DNA of 7,997 nt from NCBI GenBank assembly GCA_900553705.1, contig USEK01000062.1, positions 1 through 7,997 on the forward strand. Reading direction: 5' to 3'. Source of the stretch: an uncultured Collinsella sp. (lineage in GTDB: Bacteria; Actinomycetota; Coriobacteriia; Coriobacteriales; Coriobacteriaceae). The notes below the pieces were generated by a model. The model did no database searches and was not told where the DNA came from. It saw nothing but the letters and a program-made list of their open reading frames with translations. The position numbers and the translations under genes are program-made. Shown here in pieces: positions 1 to 6,025 of the stretch (position 1 is the first letter of the stretch; each line of letters begins with the position of its first letter).

Positions 1-47
1 CTACACTCGACTAGTCGTCGGCAGCGTCAGATGTGTATAAGAGACAG
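1..47 (+). other. Library adapter: P5 end, i5 index and Nextera Read 1 adapter
   Basis: This is not genomic sequence. Positions 1-6 (CTACAC) match the 3' end of the Illumina P5 primer, 7-14 (TCGACTAG) match an i5 index that I recall as S513, and 15-47 are the 33-base Nextera Read 1 adapter. The last 19 bases of the adapter, 29-47, are the Tn5 mosaic end. Genomic sequence begins at 48. Any reading frame crossing this boundary gains artificial residues, such as the minus-strand string CLLYTSDAADD. Confidence 0.98.
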
Positions 48-217
48 GTGTTGGGTCGGGCGGTAATCTTTGCGGTCTCAAGCGCCTGAGCGGTCGTGGG
101 CGCATATGCCCCCGCGCACACCAGCGCGAGCGCCACGGCCATGACGCAGGCTAGCTTTTGGAGCAAGGCGGACAGTGGAAAACGCTGCTCCGCGGCCCCT
201 TTGTTCAGTCGAGACAA
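48..217 (-). CDS. Exported protein, N-terminus only; possibly ABC transporter component
   Basis: Only the first 56 codons are present; the gene runs off the left end into adapter. I place the start at a TTG (217-215) because an AGGAG Shine-Dalgarno (223-227) lies five bases upstream; no ATG or GTG is as well placed. The protein opens with MSRLNKGAAEQRF, then a hydrophobic stretch (roughly residues 18-35, LACVMAVALALVCAGAYA) and a signal-peptidase-like site at TAQA, followed by LETAKITARPNT. It therefore looks like a secreted protein or a membrane protein with a cleaved leader. It lies 117 bases downstream of the amino-acid binding lipoprotein on the same strand, where the permease of such transporters is usually found. 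A permease with an extracytoplasmic N-terminal domain is a reasonable guess, but nothing permease-specific is in the window. Confidence 0.6.
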
Positions 218-252
218 GGTGGCTCCTATCGTAGAAGTTGCCGGCAAAACGA

Positions 253-312
253 GACGGAAACGCTCTCCGTCAAGAGAAGCGCAAAGGCCCTCTCCGCAAA
301 ACGGAAAGGGCC
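253..312 (-). terminator. Tandem stem-loops between binding protein and next gene
   Basis: Read on the minus strand, positions 312-286 form an 11-bp stem (one G-U pair) with a five-base loop, followed by only TTT. Positions 271-253 form a second stem, GACGGA with TCCGTC, followed shortly by TTTT. Neither has a full U-tract, so this looks more like a partial terminator or 3'-end stabiliser that lets some transcription through to the gene at 217. The arms share sequence (CGGAGAG twice, TTTCCGT twice), so they can exchange partners. Confidence 0.5.
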
Positions 313-334
313 CGCGCGCAATCAAGTAGTTATT

Positions 335-1195
335 TTACTTGATATTGTACTTAGCCATGAGGGCGTCGACGGTACCGTCGTCGGTCAGGTCCTTGATGGC
401 CTGGTTGATGTCGTCCTTGAGCTTGGTGTTGCCCTGGTTGATGGCGATGGCGTACTCCTCGCCGGTGCTGATCTGCTTGATGGTCTGGCAGGTGTTGAAC
501 TGCTCGGCGGTCAGCTGGCTGGCAACGGAGCGGTTGGTGACTACGGCGTCGCCCTTATCGGACTGCAGGGCGCTGAAGCACTCGGTGGCGTCCTTGTAGG
601 GGACGATCTTGGCCTTCGGGAAGTTCTCCTGGGCAAAGGCCTCGGCGGTCGAGCCAGACTGGACGATGATGGTAGCGTCGGAGTTGTTGAGCTTCTCGCT
701 GAAGTTATCGGCCGTGATGTCGGTGTTATCGACCTTGGTCACGATAGCCTGATCGTCCATGTAGTAGGAATCAGAGAAAGTGACTTCCTTCTCACGCTCG
801 GGCGTGTCGGTGATAGCCGCGATGGAAACGTCATACTTGGCGCCCGAAGCGACGCCCGGAACCAGCGTGTCAAAGTCATTGTTGACATACTCGACATCCA
901 GGCCCAGCTTGTCACCGATAGCCTTGATGAGCTCAAGGTCAAAGCCCTGGTAGTCGCCGTTGTCATCCTTGTACTCAAACGGCGCGTACTCGGCAGAGGT
1001 GCCGACGGTCAGCGTGCCGTCCTTGACGAGCGCGTACTCCTTGGAGCCGTCGACCTTCTCGACCTTAGCGTCGTCAGAGCTGCTGGAACCGGCATCAGAA
1101 CCAGAGGTGGCGTTGGACGAACCGCAGCCCGTCAGAGCAAGGGCGAGCGCCATAGCGCCCGTGGCGGCAAATGCGCCAAGCTTCTTCAGCTTCAT
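335..1195 (-). CDS. Amino-acid ABC transporter substrate-binding lipoprotein
   Basis: This 286-residue protein is an extracellular solute-binding protein of family 3 (SBP_bac_3), which captures polar amino acids for an ABC importer. The start is ATG at 1195, with AAGGAG (1203-1208) seven bases upstream. Residues 1-23 are a lipoprotein signal with lipobox LTGC, so Cys24 should be lipidated. Residues 25-45 are a Ser/Asp-rich linker. The binding domain begins near residue 60 (DGTLTVGTSAEYAPFEY) and continues with GFDLELIKAIGDKLG, ITDTPEREKEVTFSDSYY and DAVVTNRSVA. Arg134 sits where the family binds the ligand carboxylate. Asn221 occupies the position that is usually Asp and binds the amino group, so ligand choice may be atypical. 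The length is normal for the family. It has its own promoter at 1253-1281, and stem-loops separate it from the next gene. The exact ligand cannot be told. Confidence 0.93.
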   Translation of the reverse strand: MKLKKLGAFAATGAMALALALTGCGSSNATSGSDAGSSSSDDAKVEKVDGSKEYALVKDGTLTVGTSAEYAPFEYKDDNGDYQGFDLELIKAIGDKLGLDVEYVNNDFDTLVPGVASGAKYDVSIAAITDTPEREKEVTFSDSYYMDDQAIVTKVDNTDITADNFSEKLNNSDATIIVQSGSTAEAFAQENFPKAKIVPYKDATECFSALQSDKGDAVVTNRSVASQLTAEQFNTCQTIKQISTGEEYAIAINQGNTKLKDDINQAIKDLTDDGTVDALMAKYNIK

Positions 1196-1252
1196 AATCA
1201 GTCTCCTTCCGGTGACCTCGTTTGATTCAGAGGTCTGCAAAAACTGTTGGCT

Positions 1253-1281
1253 ATTATGCACCCGGAATTACGAATCTGCAA
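1253..1281 (-). promoter_or_regulatory. Predicted sigma-70-type promoter of the binding protein gene
   Basis: On the minus strand there is TTGCAG (1281-1276), a 17-base spacer, and CATAAT (1258-1253), which matches the -10 consensus at five of six bases. The -35 is weak. It would give a leader of about 50 bases before the ATG at 1195. It lies between this gene and nfo, where I found no terminator, so read-through from nfo is also possible. Confidence 0.5.
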
Positions 1282-1342
1282 TGAGAAAACTGATTGAAAC
1301 AAACCCATAACGTGAATAGAATACTCTACTTTGTGACAGTCA

Positions 1343-2209
1343 TTACTGCTGCAATGACCTTAATAGTCTAATTTCAGCTGCATAACCTGCAAGTTCGTTC
1401 GGAGTCTCCAAAATAAACGGCAGCGAACGCAAACGGCCATTCGATACAATATTCTGCATAACCTGCATACCGCCACCAAATTCCTCGCTGCCAAGGTATC
1501 CCTTGCCGATGCACTCGTGACGATCTTTATGGGCGCCACAAGAGTTCTTGGAGTCATTGATATGCACGGCGCGCAGGCGCTCGATACCCACCACACGATC
1601 GAACTCGTCGAGTACGCCGTCCAGATCATGGATGATGTCGTAGCCGGCATCGCTCACATGGCAGGTATCCAAACAAACGCCCAGCTTGGCCGACAGCTCG
1701 GGGCGCTTGCCGGCAACACCCTCAATGATGAGCGCCAGTTCCTCAAAGCTACGACCCACCTCGGTGCCCTTGCCCGCCATGGTCTCGAGCAATACCGTCG
1801 TCTGCTGCCCCTCAAACATCACCTGGCACAGCGTGTCGACAATCATCTGAATGCCGGCGTCTGCCCCCTGTCCCACATGCGCGCCAGGATGGAAGTTGTA
1901 GTAGTTGCCGGGCAGCGCTTCCAGACGCTGCAAATCTTCCGCCATAGCCTCCAAGGCAAACTCGCGCGCCCGCTCCTTAGCGGAGCAGGGGTTATAGGTA
2001 TACGGGGCATGCGCCACCAGCGGTCCAAAGTCGTTTTGCGCCATAAGCTCGCGCAGAGCCGCCACGTCATCCATGTCAAGGTCTTTTGCCTTGCCACCGC
2101 GCGGGTTGCGCGTAAAAAATGCAAAGGTATTGGCGCCAATGGACAACGCCGTCTCCCCCATTGCCCGATAGCCCTTCGTCGTCGAAAGATGACACCCGAT
2201 CGTCAGCAT
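1343..2209 (-). CDS. nfo: Endonuclease IV (AP endonuclease)
   Basis: This 288-residue protein is a deoxyribonuclease IV of the Nfo/AP endonuclease 2 family. The family cleaves DNA 5' to abasic sites and removes blocked 3' ends in base excision repair, using three zinc ions in a TIM barrel. All nine expected metal ligands are visible: His67 (LVAHAPY), His107 (NFHPGAH), Glu142 (LLETMAG), Asp181 and His184 (CLDTCH), His216 (VHINDSK), Asp229 and His231 (KDRHE), and Glu268 (FILETPN). Length is normal. The ATG at 2209 is chosen because GAGGGGGAG (2216-2224) lies six bases upstream and the protein begins with the typical MLTIGCHLS; the frame stays open further upstream only through the palindromic element. 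It follows the Gfo/Idh gene on the same strand across a 166-base gap that holds that element. Confidence 0.96.
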   Translation of the reverse strand: MLTIGCHLSTTKGYRAMGETALSIGANTFAFFTRNPRGGKAKDLDMDDVAALRELMAQNDFGPLVAHAPYTYNPCSAKERAREFALEAMAEDLQRLEALPGNYYNFHPGAHVGQGADAGIQMIVDTLCQVMFEGQQTTVLLETMAGKGTEVGRSFEELALIIEGVAGKRPELSAKLGVCLDTCHVSDAGYDIIHDLDGVLDEFDRVVGIERLRAVHINDSKNSCGAHKDRHECIGKGYLGSEEFGGGMQVMQNIVSNGRLRSLPFILETPNELAGYAAEIRLLRSLQQ

Positions 2210-2225
2210 CTCCAACTCCCCCTCA

Positions 2226-2302
2226 TCAGTTGCGGTGAAATACGGTCTATTGGTGCCATATTTTGGCGCAAACAGACCGTATTCCACCGCAAGTTATAAA
2301 AG
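2226..2302 (-). repeat. Palindromic intergenic element, copy A (upstream of nfo)
   Basis: This 77-bp element has arms 2230-2248 and 2274-2292, which pair at 18 of 19 positions around a 25-base centre that can itself pair partly. The one imperfect pair (A2238/C2284) becomes a G-U wobble in minus-strand RNA, so the structure is better as a transcript of the nfo strand. The outer arm is TTGCGGTGAAATA and the right flank is GTTATAAAAG. The variable inner block is CGGTCT (2243-2248), paired with AGACCG (2274-2279). The foot of the hairpin lies five bases before the nfo Shine-Dalgarno. No U-tract follows, so it is not a standard terminator. A second copy lies at 3407-3483. Confidence 0.9.
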
Positions 2303-2375
2303 AGGCATCAGAGATGTGGGCCGCCAGGCACCACGGGCGCCGGCGTCATGATCCCCTACGCGTCAGCGCCAAGTC

Positions 2376-3395
2376 CTAGAGGGCTAGACGGATTGCATCG
2401 ATGATGTGCGCGCAGCGCTGCGTGGCGGCTAGGGACATGATGGGGCTTTCGAGTTTCCCCGCCTGAATGAGCTGCGTCGCATGCTGGATTTCGCCGTAGA
2501 AATCATCGACCTCAAACGGGGCATTTATTTCGAGCGTTCGCCCGTCGGAGTACTTCACATGGGCGAGCTCGGGGCGATGGAGACGCTCGATTTCCAACGA
2601 ACCCCGCTCACAGGCAATCGTTAAGCGGCTTTCATATGTTGCTTTGCCGTCGCACACCATATGAATGGGTATACCGCCGACGCTCATATGGATCTCGTCG
2701 GCCCAATCGACGCGACCGCCCGATACGTCACGCCAGCGAACTTCACGGGACGAAACCTCGCACGCGCCCGCGAGCAAATCCTCAAACCAACCGACCGCAT
2801 AGCAGCCCATGTCATATAGACAGCCGCCCTGCAACGGATCAAGCAGATAGCCCGAAGGAGACTCGCCGTAATCGAGCTTTTGCACGCTTTCAATCGAGAC
2901 AATACGGCCAAGCTCACCCGACGCAAGCAAGTCCTTCACGCGAGTGCGCATCGGGCAAAACCGATTCTTCATCGTCTCCATAAACAGCACGCCGCGCTCG
3001 CGAGAGATGGAGGCAATCGAGAGAGCCTCTTCCTCACTCAAAACGGCCGGCTTTTCGCACAGCACGGCCTTTCCGGCGCGCAGCGCGCGACAGGCCCAAC
3101 GCGTATGCATGCCATGCGGAAGAGCCAAGTAGATTGCGTCGACATCGGGGTCGGCAATCAGCGCGCCATAAGCCGCGTCGCCGTTATTGTCGACCGAGGC
3201 ATGGCCATGCGCAGCATCGATCGAAAACGCTCGGCAAAATTCCTCGACATGTGCAGGAGTGCGGCCGGCCGCAGCCACAAGCCGTGCCCCGTCCACCTCC
3301 TTGAGCGACGATGCAAATCGATGCGAAATGTGCCCGGCGCCCAAAACGCCCCAACGAACCTCACGCAAATCATCACATGAATCTCGATGACCCAC
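2376..3395 (-). CDS. Gfo/Idh/MocA family NAD(P)-dependent oxidoreductase
   Basis: This 339-residue protein belongs to the Gfo/Idh/MocA dehydrogenases, which oxidise or reduce sugars, inositols or dihydrodiols with a dinucleotide cofactor. The Rossmann motif GVLGAGHIS is at residues 16-24. The family EKP motif is at 114-116, with Lys115 the expected catalytic lysine, and GGCLYDMGCY is at 190-199 in the C-terminal alpha/beta domain. The segment MKNRFCPMRTRVKDLLASG resembles the dimeric dihydrodiol dehydrogenase-like branch; the substrate is unknown. The start is GTG at 3395, since AAGGGGG (3401-3407) lies five bases upstream. The reading frame extends further only through palindromic copy B. 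The gene follows the Fe-S aldo/keto reductase on the same strand, 90 bases after its stop, which suggests co-transcription. Confidence 0.92.
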   Translation of the reverse strand: MGHRDSCDDLREVRWGVLGAGHISHRFASSLKEVDGARLVAAAGRTPAHVEEFCRAFSIDAAHGHASVDNNGDAAYGALIADPDVDAIYLALPHGMHTRWACRALRAGKAVLCEKPAVLSEEEALSIASISRERGVLFMETMKNRFCPMRTRVKDLLASGELGRIVSIESVQKLDYGESPSGYLLDPLQGGCLYDMGCYAVGWFEDLLAGACEVSSREVRWRDVSGGRVDWADEIHMSVGGIPIHMVCDGKATYESRLTIACERGSLEIERLHRPELAHVKYSDGRTLEINAPFEVDDFYGEIQHATQLIQAGKLESPIMSLAATQRCAHIIDAIRLAL

Positions 3396-3406
3396 GACAG
3401 CCCCCT

Positions 3407-3483
3407 TCAGTTGCGGTGAAATAGTTCCTGTTTGGCCCCTATTCTGCCGCAAACAGGAACTATTCCACCGCAAGTTATAAAAG
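3407..3483 (-). repeat. Palindromic intergenic element, copy B (upstream of Gfo/Idh gene)
   Basis: This second 77-bp copy has arms 3411-3434 and 3450-3473, which pair at 23 of 24 positions around a 15-base loop. It has the same single A/C imperfection as copy A (3419/3465), which again becomes a G-U wobble in minus-strand RNA. Its first 17 and last 23 bases are identical to copy A. The inner block is GTTCCT (3424-3429), paired with AGGAAC (3455-3460), and so differs from copy A while staying complementary. It starts two bases after the aldo/keto reductase stop codon, and its foot is three bases from the Shine-Dalgarno of the next gene. Confidence 0.9.
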
Positions 3484-3485
3484 GG

Positions 3486-4676
3486 TCATGAGGAGCGCGT
3501 TTTGCCGAAGGCCTTAAGCACCGCCGTCACGGGACCAGGCTGGAAACGTCGGCGCACATCGTCGAGACGCTCGGGAATATCGATGTGCTGCGGGCAGTGC
3601 CGCGCGCATTTGCCGCATTTGACGCAATTGCTCACCAACTTGGGCTCGCTTGTGCGCACCGCGCTCGCCGTAAAGTATTGAGACAGCCCCGTAAACCAGC
3701 TGTGCGCATAGCTTGCGTTGTAGGCGGCAAAACATCCAGGGATATTGATGCCTTTAGGGCACGGCATGCAATAGCCGCATCCCGTGCAGGGCACACGGTT
3801 CGATTTCTCAAACTCCATCAACACGCGCGCAATCGTGTCGAGCTGGTTGGCCGTCATCGAATTCGGCAACGCGAGGTCTGCCAGTGACGAATTCTCGTCC
3901 ACCTGCGCGGTATCGGTCATACCCGAAAGCAGCATCGTCACCTGAGGATGATTCCACACCCACGAGAGCCCCCAAGCGGCAGGCATATGCAAATGCCGAT
4001 CGCATGCACCATCGAGAACAGCGCGCGCCCGCGGAGGCAATTTGCCTGCCAAGCGTCCGCCCAAAAGCGGCTCCATCACAAACACCGCGAGACCTCGCTC
4101 GGCGGCGGCCATGAGCCCCGCCGTTCCCGCCTGATATCGTTCTCCAGCGTAGTTGTACTGGATCTGGCAAAAGTCCCACTCATACGCATCGAGCATCGTA
4201 AGGAAGTCCGCCGCGCTGCCGTGGTACGAAAAGCCTATCTGACGAATACGCCCTGCAGCCTTTTGCTGCGCGATCCAGTCCTCGATGCCCAACGCCACCA
4301 CACGTTCCCACTGGGCGGGCGAGGTAATGTTGTGCATGAGGTAATAGTCGATATGGTCAGTCCGTAGGCGGCGCAGTTGCTCGTCGAAGAACCGGTCGAA
4401 ATCCTCCGCGCATTTGCACGAAGCATGCGGCAGCTTGGTTGCGAGCAAAACCTGGTCGCGCAAGCCCAGGCGCTCAAGCGACGCACCCACGCACGCCTCG
4501 TTGCCGGGATAGAGATAGGCCGTGTCCAGGTAGTTAATCCCCTGCTCCACCGCACGGGAAATGATGGCATCGGCTGTCTTCGCATCCGGACGTCCCGGCG
4601 CACCGGGAAACCTCATGCAGCCCAGACCCAGAGCGGATATTCGGTTACCACTTTTAGGGTCAACGCGGTATTGCAC
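3486..4676 (-). CDS. Aldo/keto reductase with C-terminal double [4Fe-4S] domain
   Basis: This 396-residue protein combines an aldo/keto reductase TIM barrel (about residues 1-285) with a C-terminal ferredoxin-like domain, an architecture I associate with the COG1453 oxidoreductases. The catalytic tetrad is intact: Asp51 and Tyr56 (DTAYLY), Lys81 (ATKLP) and His115 (LMHN). Fe-S ligands are C297, C300, C303 and C306 (CTGCGYCMPCP) and C351, C354, C357 and C361 (CVKCGKCARHCP), so two clusters are likely. This points to a cytoplasmic redox enzyme that exchanges electrons with a ferredoxin-type partner as well as, or instead of, NAD(P)H. The true substrate is unknown. The start is GTG at 4676, preceded by a G/A-rich ribosome binding site (GGGAGGGGAGGGG). 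It opens the minus-strand block and is divergent from the ketopantoate reductase gene. Confidence 0.93.
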   Translation of the reverse strand: MQYRVDPKSGNRISALGLGCMRFPGAPGRPDAKTADAIISRAVEQGINYLDTAYLYPGNEACVGASLERLGLRDQVLLATKLPHASCKCAEDFDRFFDEQLRRLRTDHIDYYLMHNITSPAQWERVVALGIEDWIAQQKAAGRIRQIGFSYHGSAADFLTMLDAYEWDFCQIQYNYAGERYQAGTAGLMAAAERGLAVFVMEPLLGGRLAGKLPPRARAVLDGACDRHLHMPAAWGLSWVWNHPQVTMLLSGMTDTAQVDENSSLADLALPNSMTANQLDTIARVLMEFEKSNRVPCTGCGYCMPCPKGINIPGCFAAYNASYAHSWFTGLSQYFTASAVRTSEPKLVSNCVKCGKCARHCPQHIDIPERLDDVRRRFQPGPVTAVLKAFGKTRSS

Positions 4677-4838
4677 GGCCCCTCCCCTCCCATCGAAGCC
4701 CTGACAAGGCGAAACAAACCCGTCACGTCATCGAAACACATCGGAATCGCAATTGAGAACGTATCGTAACGCAGCAGAAATCGAGCCGTCACGGCACCGC
4801 TTTAACATCAGCAAAAAGCCCGATGAAAGGAGACGACC

Positions 4839-4895
4839 GTGACCACACGCATGTCTTTGTGGTCTGCCCCGCGGCATAAGCGCACAGCGCAATAG
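4839..4895 (+). CDS. Possible 18-residue leader peptide
   Basis: A GTG at 4839 has an excellent Shine-Dalgarno (AAAGGAG, 4826-4832) six bases upstream and opens a frame of 18 codons ending in TAG at 4893-4895 (MTTRMSLWSAPRHKRTAQ). Nothing else on the plus strand explains such a site 160 bases before the next gene. The coding part includes a perfect 7-bp dyad, GACCACA (4841-4847) with TGTGGTC (4858-4864). A terminator-like hairpin follows at 4957-4982. It may be a leader peptide for attenuation. There is no run of one amino acid, and a second overlapping frame (ATG 4823 to TAA 4879) exists, so this is tentative. Confidence 0.3.
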   Translation: MTTRMSLWSAPRHKRTAQ

Positions 4896-4956
4896 TTTCT
4901 TTTTCACAACAGCAGCCCCGCGCGCCCCCAAACGCCCCGACGACATACAATCCATC

Positions 4957-4992
4957 AGGCGCCCCATATGCGGGCGCCTTTTATATGGGGAG
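4957..4992 (+). promoter_or_regulatory. Candidate leader switch: terminator hairpin versus RBS-masking helix
   Basis: Positions 4957-4964 pair with 4972-4979 (8 bp, GC-rich, seven-base loop), followed by TTTT (4979-4982), which resembles a short intrinsic terminator. Overlapping this, CCCCATAT (4962-4969) is perfectly complementary to ATATGGGG (4983-4990). That second helix would bury the GGGGAG Shine-Dalgarno (4987-4992) of the gene at 5002. The two helices share bases and exclude each other. On the minus strand the hairpin has no U-tract, so it acts, if at all, on the plus-strand transcript. Confidence 0.5.
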
Positions 4993-5001
4993 ATGATTCA
5001 T

Positions 5002-5916
5002 ATGCAGATCAACAAGGTCGCCTTTATCGGCAAGGGCGGCGTCGGCCTGCTCTACGGCAGCATGATTGCCAAGGCCCTCGGCAACGACGCCGTCGAATAC
5101 GTCATGGACGACGCTCGCTTTGAGCGCCATGCGAACGACGCGCTCACCGTCAACGGCAAGCCCTGCGATCTCACGTCCGTCCGCGCCAGCGAGGCGACAC
5201 CCGCCGATCTGGTCATCCTGACGGTCAAGACCACCGGTCTCGACCAAGCACTCAAGACTATGGAGCGTGTCGTGGGACCCAACACGCTCATCGCCTCGCT
5301 GTGCAACGGCATTACGAGCGAGCAAAAGATTGCCGAACGCTTTGGCTGGGAGCATACCGTTCTTGGTATCTGCCAGGGCATGGACGCCGTGTTCCTCAAC
5401 GGCGCGCTCACCTTTACCAATGCGGGCGAGATTCGCTTTGGCGCGGCAGCGGGCACCGACCCCGCGACTGTCGCCGCTATCGACGAGCTCTATACGCGCT
5501 GCGGCATCGCCCATACCGTCGAGGACGACATCGCCCACCGCATGTGGGCCAAACTCATGCTCAACGACGGCATCAACCAGACCTGCATGGCCTACGGCGG
5601 GACCTACGGAAGCGCCACGGAGCCGGGCTCCGAGCAGCGCCGCTGTTTTGTCTCCGCCATGCGCGAGGCGCTTGCGGTTGCCAACGCCGAGGGCGTTGAG
5701 CTGACCGAGGCAGACCTGACGCAAATGGTGCACCTCATCGAGGGAATCGACCCCACCGGTATGCCCTCGATGGCGCAGGACCGCATCGCACAACGAAAAA
5801 CCGAAGTCGAGGAGTTCGCGGGCACCATTTGCCGCCTGGCCGCCAAACACGATATCCAAGTGCCGCAAAACGATTGGCTCTACCAGAGGATTCGCGAAAT
5901 AGAAGGCAGCTGGTAG
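5002..5916 (+). CDS. panE: 2-dehydropantoate 2-reductase family protein (ketopantoate reductase)
   Basis: This 304-residue protein is of the ApbA/PanE family, which reduces 2-dehydropantoate to pantoate with NADPH in pantothenate and coenzyme A synthesis. The dinucleotide motif GKGGVG is at residues 10-15. Lys76 (TVKTT), Asn102 (LCNGIT), Lys184 (MWAKLMLN), Asn192 (GINQ), Ser256 and Asp260 (PSMAQD) fall where the family has its substrate and catalytic residues, and both domains are complete. Two in-frame ATGs occur, at 4993 and 5002. I choose 5002 because GGGGAG (4987-4992) directly abuts the first but is nine bases from the second. The family contains members acting on other 2-oxo acids and no other pantothenate gene is nearby, so the substrate is not certain. 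A terminator follows at 5952. Confidence 0.88.
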   Translation: MQINKVAFIGKGGVGLLYGSMIAKALGNDAVEYVMDDARFERHANDALTVNGKPCDLTSVRASEATPADLVILTVKTTGLDQALKTMERVVGPNTLIASLCNGITSEQKIAERFGWEHTVLGICQGMDAVFLNGALTFTNAGEIRFGAAAGTDPATVAAIDELYTRCGIAHTVEDDIAHRMWAKLMLNDGINQTCMAYGGTYGSATEPGSEQRRCFVSAMREALAVANAEGVELTEADLTQMVHLIEGIDPTGMPSMAQDRIAQRKTEVEEFAGTICRLAAKHDIQVPQNDWLYQRIREIEGSW

Positions 5917-5951
5917 TGCTCGGCATACTGCAGCCAACAGATCCAATGGTA

Positions 5952-5995
5952 AAGCCGCCGCAAGGGGCACTCCCCTCGCGGCGGCTTCCTTTTTC
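5952..5995 (+). terminator. Intrinsic terminator of the ketopantoate reductase gene
   Basis: A long GC-rich hairpin, GCCGCCGCAAGGGG paired with CCCCTCGCGGCGGC around the loop CACT and with one internal mismatch, is followed by TTCCTTTTT on the plus strand. The stem begins 36 bases after the stop codon. Read on the minus strand, it is followed by TTT, so it may also partly stop transcription from the convergent gene at 6026. Confidence 0.92.
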
Positions 5996-6025
5996 ATCTT
6001 TGACCAAAAATCAGCTTCACAACGG

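Larger units (their letters stand above)
4677..5001. other. Divergent intergenic region with leader of panE-like gene
   Basis: This 325-base region lies between the divergent aldo/keto reductase and ketopantoate reductase genes. It must hold promoters for both, but I found no pair of boxes good enough to name. A TACAAT at 4946-4951 is a fair -10 for the plus strand but lacks a -35. The right half carries a possible 18-residue reading frame and a hairpin leader, described separately. Positions 4677-4825 show no other recognisable structure. Confidence 0.6.

Noticed and set aside
158..1225. Long plus-strand open frame of 355 codons opposite the binding protein
   Set aside because: It is antisense to a clear SBP_bac_3 lipoprotein gene, has Val/Leu/Gly-rich composition typical of a reverse-strand shadow, and shows no family motif.
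2210..2287. 26-residue N-terminal extension of endonuclease IV
   Set aside because: It translates palindromic copy A; the ATG at 2209 has a good Shine-Dalgarno and the protein then begins like its family. The same frame in copy B contains a stop.
3396..3473. 26-residue N-terminal extension of the Gfo/Idh protein
   Set aside because: It translates palindromic copy B in a different frame from copy A; the GTG at 3395 has a well-spaced Shine-Dalgarno.
2226..3483. Palindromic pair as CRISPR repeats or intrinsic terminators
   Set aside because: Only two copies lie 1.2 kb apart with genes between them, so it is not an array. Neither hairpin is followed by a U-tract.
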